Source: Haemophilus parainfluenzae ATCC 33392
Lineage (GTDB): Bacteria > Pseudomonadota > Gammaproteobacteria > Enterobacterales > Pasteurellaceae
Reading direction: 5' to 3'
NCBI RefSeq assembly: GCF_031191205.1
Contig: NZ_CP133470.1
Coordinates: forward strand, 999,501-1,063,500
DNA length: 64,000 nt
Shown here: in pieces, positions 9,140 through 18,235 of the stretch
Layout of the letters: each line of letters starts with the position of its first letter
Position numbering within the stretch: position 1 is the stretch's first letter
The notes under the pieces: generated by a model
Told to the model about the DNA's origin: nothing
Databases searched by the model: none
Seen by the model: the letters and a program-made list of their open reading frames with translations, nothing else
Position numbers and translations under genes: made by a program

Positions 9140-10128
9140 TAGTGTCTTCCTCTGGCAAATAATACAAAGACTGGCGCACCGATTAAGGCAAGCACCGCAC
9201 CAGCAGGCACTTCGCTAGGGAAGTTCACCGCACGGGCAATGGTATCTGCAGCGAGCATTAAAATTGCGCCGAGTAACATCGCCATCGGGAGTGATTTTCG
9301 CAAGTCATAACCAATCCAATAGCGGGCAAGATGGGGCACGAGTAAGCCAATAAAAGCAACTGGGCCAGCAACACTCACGCTTGAGCCCACAATCAATAAC
9401 GCCATGATATTAGCGTACCAACGTAAACGAAAGAGATTGATGCCTAGGGAACGAGCGGATTCATCGCTTAAATTGAGTAAATTCAAACGACTAGCAAAGA
9501 ATAGACAGAAAAGAGCGGTTAAAATAAAGAACGGAAATAACGTCAATAATTCATTCCAACGCGCATGTGCAATGCCGCCAGCTAGCCAACTCATAATACC
9601 GAAGGCATGATCTTCCGCGATAATCAGCACCAATTTCGTGAGCGCGGCACAAAGTAGTGATACGGCAATCCCCGCTAAAATCACTCGGCTACGATCCCCA
9701 CTGTTGTCTTTCCAACCATTGCTGATCAGCATTACCACAAACCAACTCAGACCGCCGCCGATACTAGCCACTAAAGCAATGCTATAACCAGAAAGAATCA
9801 AAGGGCTAAAAGCACTGGCGGTCACCATTGCAAGACTAGCGCCTGAGTTCACGCTGAGTAGTGTAGGCGAGGCAAGCGGATTGCGCGTAATGGTTTGTAA
9901 CAACGCCCCTGCCACCGCAAGATTGGCACCTAAAATCATGCCAACTAATGCACGCGGTAGGCGTAAATCGGTTACCGTAATTTTGGCAATTTCGTCGCCA
10001 TCGGGGAGGAACGCTTGTAACGCTGCAAGCGGTCGAATTTCGATGGGATAATACAAAAACAGGCTTCCCCATAATAGGAAAGCCAGAATGATAAGGGGAA
10101 GTCCCCAACGGAAAGTGGACTTCATCAT
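9139..10128 (-). CDS. fecC: Iron-dicitrate ABC permease FecC
   Basis: A 329-residue paralogue of the neighbouring permease, with the same landmarks: LRLPRALVGMILGANLAVAG, GPVAFIGLLVPHLARYWIG and FPSEVPAGAVLALIGAPVFV. It has about nine membrane helices. It overlaps fecD by one base and is encoded directly after the binding protein. No defect is visible. Substrate specificity comes from the binding protein, not from this sequence. FecC versus FecD is assigned by gene order (BCDE). Confidence 0.9.
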   Translation of the reverse strand: MMKSTFRWGLPLIILAFLLWGSLFLYYPIEIRPLAALQAFLPDGDEIAKITVTDLRLPRALVGMILGANLAVAGALLQTITRNPLASPTLLSVNSGASLAMVTASAFSPLILSGYSIALVASIGGGLSWFVVMLISNGWKDNSGDRSRVILAGIAVSLLCAALTKLVLIIAEDHAFGIMSWLAGGIAHARWNELLTLFPFFILTALFCLFFASRLNLLNLSDESARSLGINLFRLRWYANIMALLIVGSSVSVAGPVAFIGLLVPHLARYWIGYDLRKSLPMAMLLGAILMLAADTIARAVNFPSEVPAGAVLALIGAPVFVLFARGRH

Positions 10129-11018
10129 TATTTTTGTTTCACGAAACCTTCAATTTGTTTCGCCATAATTTTGCTCGCTTCTAAGCCACGACCACGAGCC
10201 CACATGTCCGAGTCAACGCTGTAAACATGGTTTGCTTTGACGGCAGGAATGGCTTTCCAAAGTGGCTCAGCTTCCCATTTGCGGGCAATACTTTCATCAC
10301 GATAATGGGCGATGAACAAGTATTCCGGTTTTTCCATTACTAATTGTTCAAGGTTGATTTCTACGAAAGATTGATCACTATTGAGTTTAGTTGGGGCAAA
10401 ACCTAATGTCGTTAAGAAACTACCCACATAGCCATTGTCATTTTGGATATTAAATTTATCTTCTCGGGAAGTACCAAATGAGGCTTTTTTGCCTTGCACA
10501 CCTAAATTTTTTGCGATGTTGGCAATGTAATCATTATGTTCATTGATTTTTGCTTTCATTTCGCTACTTTTACCGACTAAATCACCAATTTTCTGCGCGG
10601 TTTCAAGATTTTCTTGGTAGCTTTCATGACGGGAATCAAACATCACCGTTGGCGCGATTTTTTTCAATTCTTCAAATACTGCAGTATGGCGAGATGGATC
10701 AGCAATAATTAAATCGGGTTTGAGAGAAGCAATCACTTCAAGACTCGGTTGAGAACGCGTGCCAACGGATTGCCATGCAGCAATTTTTTCGCGCACTTGC
10801 GGCAGAATACGATCGACTTTGTTGTCGTCAGCCACACCTACTGGGCTTACACCGACTTGGGCTAAAGCATCCACAAAAGAATATTCCAATGCCACAACAC
10901 GGCTTGGGGTTTTATCAAGGATAAATCCACCTTTCGCATCTTTAACCGTCACGGCGCTAGCGAATGCGGATACCATTAATAATGCGGAAGCTAAAGTAGT
11001 TTTGAATAATTTTTTCAT
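10128..11018 (-). CDS. fecB: Periplasmic ferric-dicitrate-binding protein FecB
   Basis: A 296-residue class III solute-binding protein. The signal peptide ends ASA-VTVKD. It resembles E. coli FecB over its length as I remember that protein: ILPQVRE, WQSVGTRSQPSLE, LKPDLIIADPSRH, FGTSRE, IAHYRDESI and SVDSDMWARGRG. It delivers iron-citrate to FecCD. It is the first gene of the operon, behind a candidate Fur box. No fecA receptor or fecIR regulators lie beside it, so any outer-membrane receptor must be elsewhere. Confidence 0.9.
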   Translation of the reverse strand: MKKLFKTTLASALLMVSAFASAVTVKDAKGGFILDKTPSRVVALEYSFVDALAQVGVSPVGVADDNKVDRILPQVREKIAAWQSVGTRSQPSLEVIASLKPDLIIADPSRHTAVFEELKKIAPTVMFDSRHESYQENLETAQKIGDLVGKSSEMKAKINEHNDYIANIAKNLGVQGKKASFGTSREDKFNIQNDNGYVGSFLTTLGFAPTKLNSDQSFVEINLEQLVMEKPEYLFIAHYRDESIARKWEAEPLWKAIPAVKANHVYSVDSDMWARGRGLEASKIMAKQIEGFVKQK

Positions 11019-11066
11019 GTTGTGTCCTCAATAATAAAAAGCATTTGGATTATACACTCAAACAAT

Positions 11067-11085
11067 GTTATTGAGAATAGTTATA
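11067..11085 (-). promoter_or_regulatory. Candidate Fur box upstream of fecB
   Basis: Read on the minus strand the 19-mer is TATAACTATTCTCAATAAC. By eye it shares 14 of 19 positions with the classic iron box GATAATGATTCTCATTATC. It lies about 50 nt before fecB, where iron-dependent repression would be expected. Confidence 0.6.
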
Positions 11086-11109
11086 TTTTAGCTATTTGGT
11101 CGGATTTCT

Positions 11110-11976
11110 CTATTTTGCCCGCATTCTAGCAAGTAAACTGACGGCAATAATAATAACTAATGAACCGATCCAGAAATTTAGGCTTGGTACGTTATCCCAG
11201 AATAACCAGTCACAGATACTGGAAAAAATGACACCGGTAAAAGCAAAAGGCGTAATGACATTGGCAGGCGCGTATTTAAAGGCGCGAGTGAGTAATAATT
11301 GGAAAATAAGACCGAATCCACCCACTAAAAGCAGTAATGTGAATCCATGTAGTGTTGGTATTTTCCATTGAGCAATAAAAAAGAGCGGCAACAAAATCGA
11401 GCCTAATAAGTGAAAGTAAAACACGATATTTTTAGGTGAGTTGTGTTTATTGAGTTCTTGTAAACTGATAAACGCCATCGCAGCCAAGACGGCAGCACCT
11501 AAGGCATAGCCTACATGGATAGGGTTGATATTCATTGAGCCGTTGGTCAGCATAATGATGGATACACCAATAAACCCCATAAAACTGCAAGCTAATACTT
11601 TTAATGGCGTTCTGACTTTAAAGAAAAACAGCAATAAAGGCACAAAAAGTGCGGACGTATTCATCAATAAAATCGCAATAGAAATCGGTAAATATTTAAT
11701 GGCGTAGAAGGTTAGCAACATACTGGCAATGCCGGCTAGATTACGCAAAATGAGAAATTTCCATTGCGACATATCGACTTTGAAATCCCCATCTTTAATC
11801 AAAAAGGGTAAGAGAAAAACAAAACCAATAAAGAAGCGGGAAAATAAAATTTCACTGGACGGTAATTCATCAGAGGCGTATTTTACAAATACACCCATTA
11901 AGGCAATGCTGATGTAAGCTAACACCATACAAACAACAGCTTTTTGATAATTATTGCGGAGATGTATGTTTGGCAT
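11110..11976 (-). CDS. EamA/DMT-family membrane transporter
   Basis: A 288-residue protein with ten predicted membrane helices in two repeats of five, the drug/metabolite transporter layout. A Pro-containing motif PANVITPFAFTGVIFSSICDW occurs in the second half. The substrate is unknown. I chose the ATG at 11976 because AAGGAA lies just upstream; a longer frame to 11991 has no such site. It is divergent from msrAB. Its end lies close to the fecB promoter region, but it is on the same strand with its own start, so it is probably a separate unit. Confidence 0.85.
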   Translation of the reverse strand: MPNIHLRNNYQKAVVCMVLAYISIALMGVFVKYASDELPSSEILFSRFFIGFVFLLPFLIKDGDFKVDMSQWKFLILRNLAGIASMLLTFYAIKYLPISIAILLMNTSALFVPLLLFFFKVRTPLKVLACSFMGFIGVSIIMLTNGSMNINPIHVGYALGAAVLAAMAFISLQELNKHNSPKNIVFYFHLLGSILLPLFFIAQWKIPTLHGFTLLLLVGGFGLIFQLLLTRAFKYAPANVITPFAFTGVIFSSICDWLFWDNVPSLNFWIGSLVIIIAVSLLARMRAK

Positions 11977-12088
11977 AAAGGTTCCTTGCACAAAGTGCGG
12001 TAAAAAATTGCCTTATTTTGTAAGAAAATGGGCTTGTCTTCGTCTAATGAAATGCAAGCTGAAGATTTTTCTATAATAAGGAAAGAAA

Positions 12089-13150
12089 ATGAAATATACA
12101 AAAACATTTCTCATATTGACCGCACTTTTTGGCGGTTTGCAAAGTAGTTTAACGTATGCTGATCACACAGAATCATCAAAGGAGCAAAAAATGACAATGG
12201 AAAGTAAACAAGAACAACAAATTATTTATCTTGCCGGTGGTTGTTTTTGGGGACTAGAAGCTTATATGGAAAGAATTCAAGGCGTGACTGATGCCGTTTC
12301 TGGTTATGCCAATGGAAAAGGTGATACCACTAACTACCAATTATTGCATGCGACAGATCATGCGGAAACGGTGAAAGTCACTTACGATCCAAATAAAATT
12401 TCGTTAGATAAATTACTGCAATATTATTTCCGCGTGATCGATCCAACCAGTATTAACAAGCAAGGTAATGATCGTGGCAGACAATATCGCACCGGCATTT
12501 ATTATCAAAATGAGCAAGATAAAGCGGTTATTGAGGCAGCATTAAAAACCTTACAAAGTAAATATCAAGAACCGATCCAAATTGAAGTGGAACCGCTGAA
12601 AAATTATGTGGAGGCGGAAGAATATCATCAGGATTATCTCAAGAAAAACCCGAATGGCTATTGCCATATCGACATCAAAAAAGCCGATGAGCCATTAATT
12701 GATGATAAAAAATACCCAAAACCAAGTGATGCGGAATTAAAGCAAAAATTGACCGCACTTCAATATGACGTGACGCAAGGCAAACATACCGAACGTTCTT
12801 TTAGTAACGAATATTGGGATAATTTCGCGCCTGGTATTTATGTGGATATCACTACGGGAGAGCCGTTATTTTCTTCCAAAGATAAATTTGAATCGGGCTG
12901 TGGTTGGCCAAGTTTTACTAAACCGATTGCCGCAGAAGTCGCTGAATATCAAAAAGACAATAGCTTTAATATGACTCGCATTGAGGTGTTAAGTCGCAGT
13001 GGCCATGCCCATTTAGGCCATGTGTTTGATGATGGTCCGCGTGATAAAGGTGGTTTACGTTATTGCATCAACAGCGCATCGATTAAGTTTATTCCATTAG
13101 ATGAAATGGAAAAACAAGGTTATGGCGATTTGATTCCCTTTGTGAAATAA
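12089..13150 (+). CDS. msrAB: Bifunctional methionine sulfoxide reductase MsrA/MsrB, exported
   Basis: A 353-residue fusion that repairs oxidised methionine in exported proteins. Residues 1-25 are a signal peptide ending TYA-DHTE. The MsrA domain (about 45-200) has the catalytic GGCFWG. The MsrB domain (about 215-350) has [20 protein letters not shown] and the catalytic Cys in RYCINS. It reduces S and R sulfoxides respectively. A good site (AAGGAAAG) precedes the ATG. A USS at 12119-12127 encodes part of the signal-peptide core (LTAL). A thioredoxin-like protein follows 9 nt later and probably recycles the reductase cysteines. Confidence 0.93.
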   Translation: MKYTKTFLILTALFGGLQSSLTYADHTESSKEQKMTMESKQEQQIIYLAGGCFWGLEAYMERIQGVTDAVSGYANGKGDTTNYQLLHATDHAETVKVTYDPNKISLDKLLQYYFRVIDPTSINKQGNDRGRQYRTGIYYQNEQDKAVIEAALKTLQSKYQEPIQIEVEPLKNYVEAEEYHQDYLKKNPNGYCHIDIKKADEPLIDDKKYPKPSDAELKQKLTALQYDVTQGKHTERSFSNEYWDNFAPGIYVDITTGEPLFSSKDKFESGCGWPSFTKPIAAEVAEYQKDNSFNMTRIEVLSRSGHAHLGHVFDDGPRDKGGLRYCINSASIKFIPLDEMEKQGYGDLIPFVK

Positions 13151-13159
13151 GAGGAAAAA

Positions 13160-13636
13160 ATGAAAAAAATATTGACCGCACTTTTATTGTTTTTGAGTCC
13201 ATTCAGTTTTGCACAAGAGAAGGTGTCTTTGGCGGACATCCCCTTGAAGACGTTGGATAATCAAACCGTCTCTTTATCACAATATCAAGGCAAACCGCTT
13301 TATATCAAAATGTGGGCATCTTGGTGTCCAATTTGTTTAGCGGGGTTAGCAGAAATTGATGATCTCAGTGCTGAAAAGAACCTTGATTTTAATGTGATTA
13401 CGATTGCCTCACCTGGACAAAAGAATGAACAAAATAGTCAAAAATTTATCAATTGGTATAAAGGTCTGGATTACAAAAATATCACCGTATTATTGGATGA
13501 AAAGGGTGAAATCATTAAACGAGCTAATGTATTAGGCTATCCGTTTAATTTACTATTGGATAAGGATTTAAATCTTATCAAAGCACAACCCGGACATTTG
13601 AATTCAGATCAAATTAAACAATTTGTGAAGGAATAA
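13160..13636 (+). CDS. Exported TlpA-like thioredoxin, probable Msr reductant
   Basis: A 158-residue protein with a signal peptide (cleavage near SFA-QEKV) and a thioredoxin fold of the TlpA/ResA type. The active site is WASWCPIC in MWASWCPICLAG, and the cis-Pro segment is GYPFNLLL. The signal core again contains a USS (13175-13183, encoding LTAL). RBS GAGGAAA. Position directly after msrAB suggests it passes electrons to MsrAB in the periplasm. No CcdA/DsbD-type membrane donor is encoded next to it. Confidence 0.87.
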   Translation: MKKILTALLLFLSPFSFAQEKVSLADIPLKTLDNQTVSLSQYQGKPLYIKMWASWCPICLAGLAEIDDLSAEKNLDFNVITIASPGQKNEQNSQKFINWYKGLDYKNITVLLDEKGEIIKRANVLGYPFNLLLDKDLNLIKAQPGHLNSDQIKQFVKE

Positions 13637-13669
13637 AAAAGTGCGGTCATTTTTGACCGCACTTTTTAT
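13635..13669. terminator. Inverted-USS bidirectional terminator
   Basis: AAAAAAGTGCGGTCA pairs with TGACCGCACTTTTT around a short T-rich loop, between two convergent genes. Confidence 0.88.
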
Positions 13670-13679
13670 ATTGGCTTGA

Positions 13680-14225
13680 TTATGCAAATGCCTGTAATTC
13701 AGGATTGATTGGGGTTTCAGCGATATTATTCACATAGTTACATAATGTGGCGAGGCTGACACCTAAAATCACATCAATGGCATTTTCTTGAGTATAACCT
13801 GCATCAAAGAACGCTTTAAGCTGTGCTTCAGTTAATTTTGCTTTTTGCAAAATAACGGCAAGGGTGAAACGCGCTAAAGTATCGAGTTTTTTATCACTTT
13901 CAATACGAGCAGTTGCACGAATTTGGTTTACAAGCTCTTCTTCAAGTTTTAATACTTTTAAAGCGATCTTCGTGTGGCCAGCTACACAGAAACCACATCC
14001 ATTGACTACGGCAGCGGTAATTTGCACCACTTCGCGTTCTGTTGCGGTTAAGCTGTTACGACCATTAATGCCGCCCACTGTACGATAAGTTTCAAGTGCA
14101 GTAGGGGCATTCGCAAGAACACCAATTAAATTTGGAATAAACCCATTGGCATTTTGTACGGCTTTTAAGGCTTCTTGTGCGGCTTCAGGGGCTGATTCAA
14201 TAGTGTGAATTTTAAATTGAGACAT
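13680..14225 (-). CDS. Carboxymuconolactone decarboxylase / AhpD-like protein
   Basis: A 181-residue all-helical protein of the CMD/AhpD family. The redox motif is present as VNGCGFCVAGHTKIA, that is CxxC followed by His four residues later, with a Glu in TEREVVQITAA upstream. Such proteins act as alkylhydroperoxidase-type disulfide reductases or unknown oxidoreductases. A purine-rich RBS precedes the ATG. It is monocistronic, convergent with the msrAB unit. Confidence 0.85.
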   Translation of the reverse strand: MSQFKIHTIESAPEAAQEALKAVQNANGFIPNLIGVLANAPTALETYRTVGGINGRNSLTATEREVVQITAAVVNGCGFCVAGHTKIALKVLKLEEELVNQIRATARIESDKKLDTLARFTLAVILQKAKLTEAQLKAFFDAGYTQENAIDVILGVSLATLCNYVNNIAETPINPELQAFA

Positions 14226-14343
14226 AAACTACTCCTAAGGGATAAATCATAAATTTCTGCTTGATAATACCTTTCTAACTTAAATAAGAAAAAGAAGAAA
14301 AGCTTATTTCATATAGCTAAAAGTTATGATTATTTTGGTGTCG

Positions 14344-14715
14344 CTAGGCTAAATGCGTTTTGACGACAGACAGTAATCTCTCCAACTCTTTTTTGCCTTT
14401 TTCGGAAAGCACTTTGTTGTCTCGCAGCATTTGAGTAGCACGAGCCTCAATAAAGCGGAGGTAGTCGCTGTTTTGGGTTGCTTGGAATTGCTTTTCGGCT
14501 AATTGCATTTCTGTGAAATCTTTATTGGTTTGAGCAATCAGCATTGTTTGCCCGATTAATACGATTAGTGCAGCAATTAAGGCGATGACGGCACCATAGC
14601 CATTAGTGGGGTAATAAAGAATGCCCGCCAGAATAAAAAGTGCGGTCACTAAATTAGATGAATTTTTAATATAGCCTTCAGCCGGTGGTGGCTTGATGAG
14701 ATCTTTCCAGTTCAT
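14344..14715 (-). CDS. Small two-helix membrane protein downstream of the PTS operon
   Basis: A 123-residue protein I do not recognise. Two hydrophobic segments (about 22-40 and 43-62) are followed by a charged helical tail (EMQLAEKQFQATQ, KGKKELERLL). The start was set at 14715 because an earlier in-frame ATG (14778) would run through the manZ terminator hairpin at 14739-14770. It lies downstream of manXYZ on the same strand, beyond that hairpin, so it may be read only by read-through or from its own weak promoter. Function unknown. Confidence 0.7.
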   Translation of the reverse strand: MNWKDLIKPPPAEGYIKNSSNLVTALFILAGILYYPTNGYGAVIALIAALIVLIGQTMLIAQTNKDFTEMQLAEKQFQATQNSDYLRFIEARATQMLRDNKVLSEKGKKELERLLSVVKTHLA

Positions 14716-14738
14716 AGGATTTATATGCCATGCTAAAA

Positions 14739-14770
14739 ATTTGCCTTCCCTCAAGTGAAAGAGGGAAGGC
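14739..14770 (-). terminator. Terminator after manZ
   Basis: GCCTTCCCTC pairs perfectly with GAGGGAAGGC around an 8-nt loop. On the minus strand it is followed by AAATTTT. It lies just downstream of the manZ stop. Confidence 0.8.
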
Positions 14771-14784
14771 AATATCATAATGTA

Positions 14785-15618
14785 TTAGGCTAATACACCA
14801 AAATGATAGCCTAAAATACCTACGCCGAATAGGGCGAAGATGATGTACATAGCGTTGATTTTTTTACGTAATAAATACATACATAAGAAGGTTAAACCTA
14901 ACGCCGCAAGGCCAGGGAGAAGATCGTTTAACACGCTTTGTACTGTGGTCACCACTTCTTCGCCCATTTGGTTTTTATAACGGGAAAGTTCTAATGGAAT
15001 ATTAATACTTGTCCATTTCGATACCAGCGAACCCATGACAAAGAGACCGAGGATAGACGCCCCCTGCGTCAATTTTTGCAAGCGACCACCGCCCATATCA
15101 TTAACGATTGTGGTGCCTTTTTCATAGCCATATTTAAAGCCATACCAACGAGTTAACCCACGGCAAAGGTTAATACCGATGAAGAAAAGCAATGGCCCTA
15201 AAAGGTTACCGGTAATGGCTAAGCCCGCACCAAGTGCCGCTAGTACAGGACGTAATGTTCCCCAGAAAATTGGGTCACCTACACCGGCTAATGGCCCCAT
15301 TAAACCGACTTTCACCCCACTGATTGCGGAGTCATCAATATCGTTACCGTTTGCACGTTCTTGTTCCATCGCGGCGGTTACACCGATGATAGATGAGGCC
15401 ACCCAAGGTTGGGTGTTGAAGAATTCTAAGTGTCGTTTTAATGCCGCTGCTTGATCTTCTTTTTTGCTGTAAAGACGTTTAATGGCTGGGATCATCGATA
15501 CACAGAACCCCATTGCTTGCATACGTTCAAAGTTGAAGGAACCAAGCAAGAAAGTTGAACGCCAGTAAGTGCTACGAATATCGCCTTTTGTTAATGATTT
15601 TTTAGTTTGTTCAGTCAT
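14785..15618 (-). CDS. manZ: Mannose-type PTS permease component IID
   Basis: A 277-residue membrane subunit of the mannose-family phosphotransferase system. Family landmarks are DIRSTYWRSTFLLGSFNFERMQ, the amphipathic segment with TQPWVASSIIG and the GVKVGLMGPLAGVGDPIFWGTLRP motif. The C-terminal part has several helices. I placed the start at 15618 because AAGGAAG lies directly upstream; an in-frame ATG at 15648 lacks a site. It follows manY after 10 nt and forms the sugar channel with it. Confidence 0.92.
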   Translation of the reverse strand: MTEQTKKSLTKGDIRSTYWRSTFLLGSFNFERMQAMGFCVSMIPAIKRLYSKKEDQAAALKRHLEFFNTQPWVASSIIGVTAAMEQERANGNDIDDSAISGVKVGLMGPLAGVGDPIFWGTLRPVLAALGAGLAITGNLLGPLLFFIGINLCRGLTRWYGFKYGYEKGTTIVNDMGGGRLQKLTQGASILGLFVMGSLVSKWTSINIPLELSRYKNQMGEEVVTTVQSVLNDLLPGLAALGLTFLCMYLLRKKINAMYIIFALFGVGILGYHFGVLA

Positions 15619-15628
15619 AATTTCTTCC

Positions 15629-16426
15629 TTATAGTCCTTCAAGTTCATCGTCAGCTAATTCACGTTTTGCAACCGCTTGTGGTGCAGTTGATTGATGGAA
15701 ACGTGGGTTTAATTGAATGTAAATCATCGCTAAGCATGTGCCTAAAATACCGAGACCGACAAGGTTGTAATTGGTGAAAGAGGCGATTACGAAGCCTAGG
15801 AAGAAGAATGGCATTAATGCGCCTGCACGCATCATATTGATTACCATCGCATAACCGACGACCACGATAAAGCCACCGGCGATTTGTAAACCGCGAGTGA
15901 CCACTTCAGGAATGGCGTTCAATGCTTCAGTCACCGTATCCGTACCTGCCACTAACGCAACGAAGAAGGTTGGAATTGCCACACGTAAGGCTTGTAATGC
16001 AAGACCGCTAAAGTGACAGAATTCAATGCCACGGAAGTTGGCTTTTGCGGCAAAATCATCGGCTTTGTGTTGAAGGAAGATAGTTAAAGTACGAACGAAG
16101 ATAGTTAATACTTGACCTGCCGCGGCCACTGGAATCGCAATCGCTAATGCACTCCCTTTATCTTGGCCACCTTTGATGACGAGGATAGTCGCAATCACAC
16201 TGGCTAATGCTGCATCTGGTGCCATTGCCGCACCCACGTTCATCCAGCCTAATGCCACTAATTCAAGAGTACCACCGACAATAATACCGGTTTCTAAATC
16301 ACCTAATACTAAGCCGATTAGGGTACAAGCAACTAAAGGACGATGAGTTTGACGTTCGTCCAATACACTCCCCATACCGCAAATGGCGGCAACGAGTGTG
16401 ACTAAAATAATTTCCATTGTTGTCAT
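15629..16426 (-). CDS. manY: Mannose-type PTS permease component IIC
   Basis: A 265-residue polytopic membrane protein: long hydrophobic helices, with the family motif GLVLGDLETGIIVGGTLELVALGWMNVGAAMAPD near the N-terminus. It pairs with IID to take up and release phosphorylated mannose, glucose or glucosamine. It is the middle gene of manXYZ, 18 nt after manX. The short C-terminal tail (AKRELADDELEGL) is charged. No unusual features. Confidence 0.92.
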   Translation of the reverse strand: MTTMEIILVTLVAAICGMGSVLDERQTHRPLVACTLIGLVLGDLETGIIVGGTLELVALGWMNVGAAMAPDAALASVIATILVIKGGQDKGSALAIAIPVAAAGQVLTIFVRTLTIFLQHKADDFAAKANFRGIEFCHFSGLALQALRVAIPTFFVALVAGTDTVTEALNAIPEVVTRGLQIAGGFIVVVGYAMVINMMRAGALMPFFFLGFVIASFTNYNLVGLGILGTCLAMIYIQLNPRFHQSTAPQAVAKRELADDELEGL

Positions 16427-16444
16427 AATGAATTGTCCTCGTAA

Positions 16445-17413
16445 TTAAAATTGAATCGCATCAAGCTCTTTGTGCGTGAGCATTGATTTCGGGCTGCTCG
16501 CCACTTGTTGTAAGCTTAATTCCACGCCTTTATCTAAAAGCTGTTTAAATGCCGCCACATCTGTTGGGTTGACGGCAACAGCTTGAGAAATAAGTTTATC
16601 GCCTTCGCGATAGGTCATACCGCCCACATTGACCTTATCAATTTTCACGCCACCCTCGATTAAACGCAGGATGTCTGTTGGGTTGGTTACCAACCAAAGA
16701 ATGTTTTTGCCTGCATATTTCGGGTTGTGATACACCTTAATCGCTTTTTCCACAGGAATCACATAAGCTTTCAAATGTTCAGGGGCGATTTGAAGTAATA
16801 AATCACGACGAAGTGGATCATTCGCTACATCATCATTTACTGCAAAAATCGCTTCACATTTCACCGCTTTTGCCCAAGAGGTTGCTACTTGACCGTGGAT
16901 CAAACGGCTATCAATACGCAACAAGGAAATGTTTATATTGCCAGAAAGTGCGGTTGGATTTGGAGCGGTTTTTGGTGCTTCAGCTGGTTTAGCTGCTGGC
17001 GTTGGAGCAGGCTTGCTTTCTTTAGGTTGACGGAAGGATTTTACGGCAGCGACCCCGACTTCTTTCGCGGTTTCTACCAATTCATCTAAGCTGGCGCCAT
17101 CTTTGGCATCGAGCACTTCTAGTAACATCGGTAGATTAATGCCAGTGACGATATCGGTATTATTTCTTTCACTGGCGACTCGGCTTGCAGCGTTATAGGG
17201 GCTACCACCAAATAAATCAACCAGAAAGAGCACCGGTTCGTTTTCAGGCAGCGTGGCAATAATCGCATTATATTTCTCGATTAAATGCTCACCGCCTTCA
17301 CCCGGTAAGAAAGTCACGACATGGCAGTTTTCATCTTCGCCATACACCATAGCGGCGGAATTGACGATTTCTTCAGAAAACTTACCGTGCGTTGCAACGA
17401 TAATGTGGGTCAT
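16445..17413 (-). CDS. manX: Mannose-type PTS phosphotransfer protein IIAB
   Basis: A 322-residue fusion of IIA and IIB. IIA (1-135) has the phospho-His in IVATHGKFSEE and LFLVDLFGGSPYNAA. A Pro/Ala/Lys linker (about 136-162) leads to IIB (about 165-320), with its phospho-His in RIDSRLIHGQVATSW. It passes phosphate from HPr to the incoming sugar. I placed the start at 17413 (GGAGGA upstream) rather than the in-frame ATG at 17428. First gene of manXYZ, with a candidate CRP site about 130 nt upstream. Confidence 0.93.
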   Translation of the reverse strand: MTHIIVATHGKFSEEIVNSAAMVYGEDENCHVVTFLPGEGGEHLIEKYNAIIATLPENEPVLFLVDLFGGSPYNAASRVASERNNTDIVTGINLPMLLEVLDAKDGASLDELVETAKEVGVAAVKSFRQPKESKPAPTPAAKPAEAPKTAPNPTALSGNINISLLRIDSRLIHGQVATSWAKAVKCEAIFAVNDDVANDPLRRDLLLQIAPEHLKAYVIPVEKAIKVYHNPKYAGKNILWLVTNPTDILRLIEGGVKIDKVNVGGMTYREGDKLISQAVAVNPTDVAAFKQLLDKGVELSLQQVASSPKSMLTHKELDAIQF

Positions 17414-17540
17414 GGATATTCCTCCCATTGAGTTGATAAAATCAGTCTATTTTGCTTTCAATACGTTAGGCAAACGATCGCTTCAAATGGAGTCAAGTGT
17501 ATTGATTTGAAGATTACCGTCAAATCAAGAATAGTCAAAT

Positions 17541-17556
17541 GGTGATCGAGATCAAA
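17541..17556. promoter_or_regulatory. Candidate CRP-cAMP site for the man operon
   Basis: GGTGATCGAGATCAAA matches TGTGA-N6-TCACA with one mismatch in each half. It lies in the divergent region before manX. Sugar PTS operons are classic CRP targets; binding here is inferred. Confidence 0.5.
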
Positions 17557-17710
17557 TAAACAGGTAAGATGACTTACAACTTTTGAGGTATTTATAAATG
17601 AAATGCAAAGTGCGGTAGATTTTTGATTATTTTTTCAGAATGGAAAGCATTTCGCGACAAGACAAATAGGAAAAGGTTAAAATAAGCCAAATTTTCTGTT
17701 GGGAGTTTCA

Positions 17711-18187
17711 ATGTTTTTTGTTTATCTCATTATCGCCTTAGCGGCAGGTGTCGCACTCGCGACGCAATCAGCCATTAATACGCAGTTGGCGAAAGCCATG
17801 AGTGGCGAAGCGGTGATCGCGACCTTTATTTCTTTTGCAGTGGGAACAATCGTTCTCTTTTTTATTGCTTGGGTAAAAACCGATTTATGGGGCAATTTAT
17901 CAACCGTCCCTTCACAACCTTGGTGGAAATTAATTGGTGGGATACTCGGTGCAGTTGTCGTGTTCACAACGGTTTTGTTAGCACCTAAGCTAGGCATTAC
18001 CGCGATGTTATTTTTTATCATCGTCGGACAATTAATTACGGCAGCTACTATCGATCATTTTGGTCTTATCGGAATGCCGATCCGAGAAGTAAATATCACG
18101 AAATTTATCGGATTAATTATTGTCGCCTTTGGATTAGTATTTTATTTCTTTGGGGATAAGTTGGTTGAGCTATTTGGGGCGAGATAA
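17711..18187 (+). CDS. DUF606-type DMT membrane protein
   Basis: A 158-residue protein of five predicted membrane helices, a half-size DMT transporter of the YdcZ/DUF606 type (MFFVYLIIALAAGVALATQSAINTQLAK, then alternating helices, ending GDKLVELFGAR). Such proteins are thought to act as dimers, with substrate unknown. The ATG at 17711 follows GGGAG at a good distance. It diverges from manX. Confidence 0.8.
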   Translation: MFFVYLIIALAAGVALATQSAINTQLAKAMSGEAVIATFISFAVGTIVLFFIAWVKTDLWGNLSTVPSQPWWKLIGGILGAVVVFTTVLLAPKLGITAMLFFIIVGQLITAATIDHFGLIGMPIREVNITKFIGLIIVAFGLVFYFFGDKLVELFGAR

Positions 18188-18235
18188 GATAGAATACGCC
18201 TCTATTTATTGAGTAATCGCGTAATTGGGGAATCT

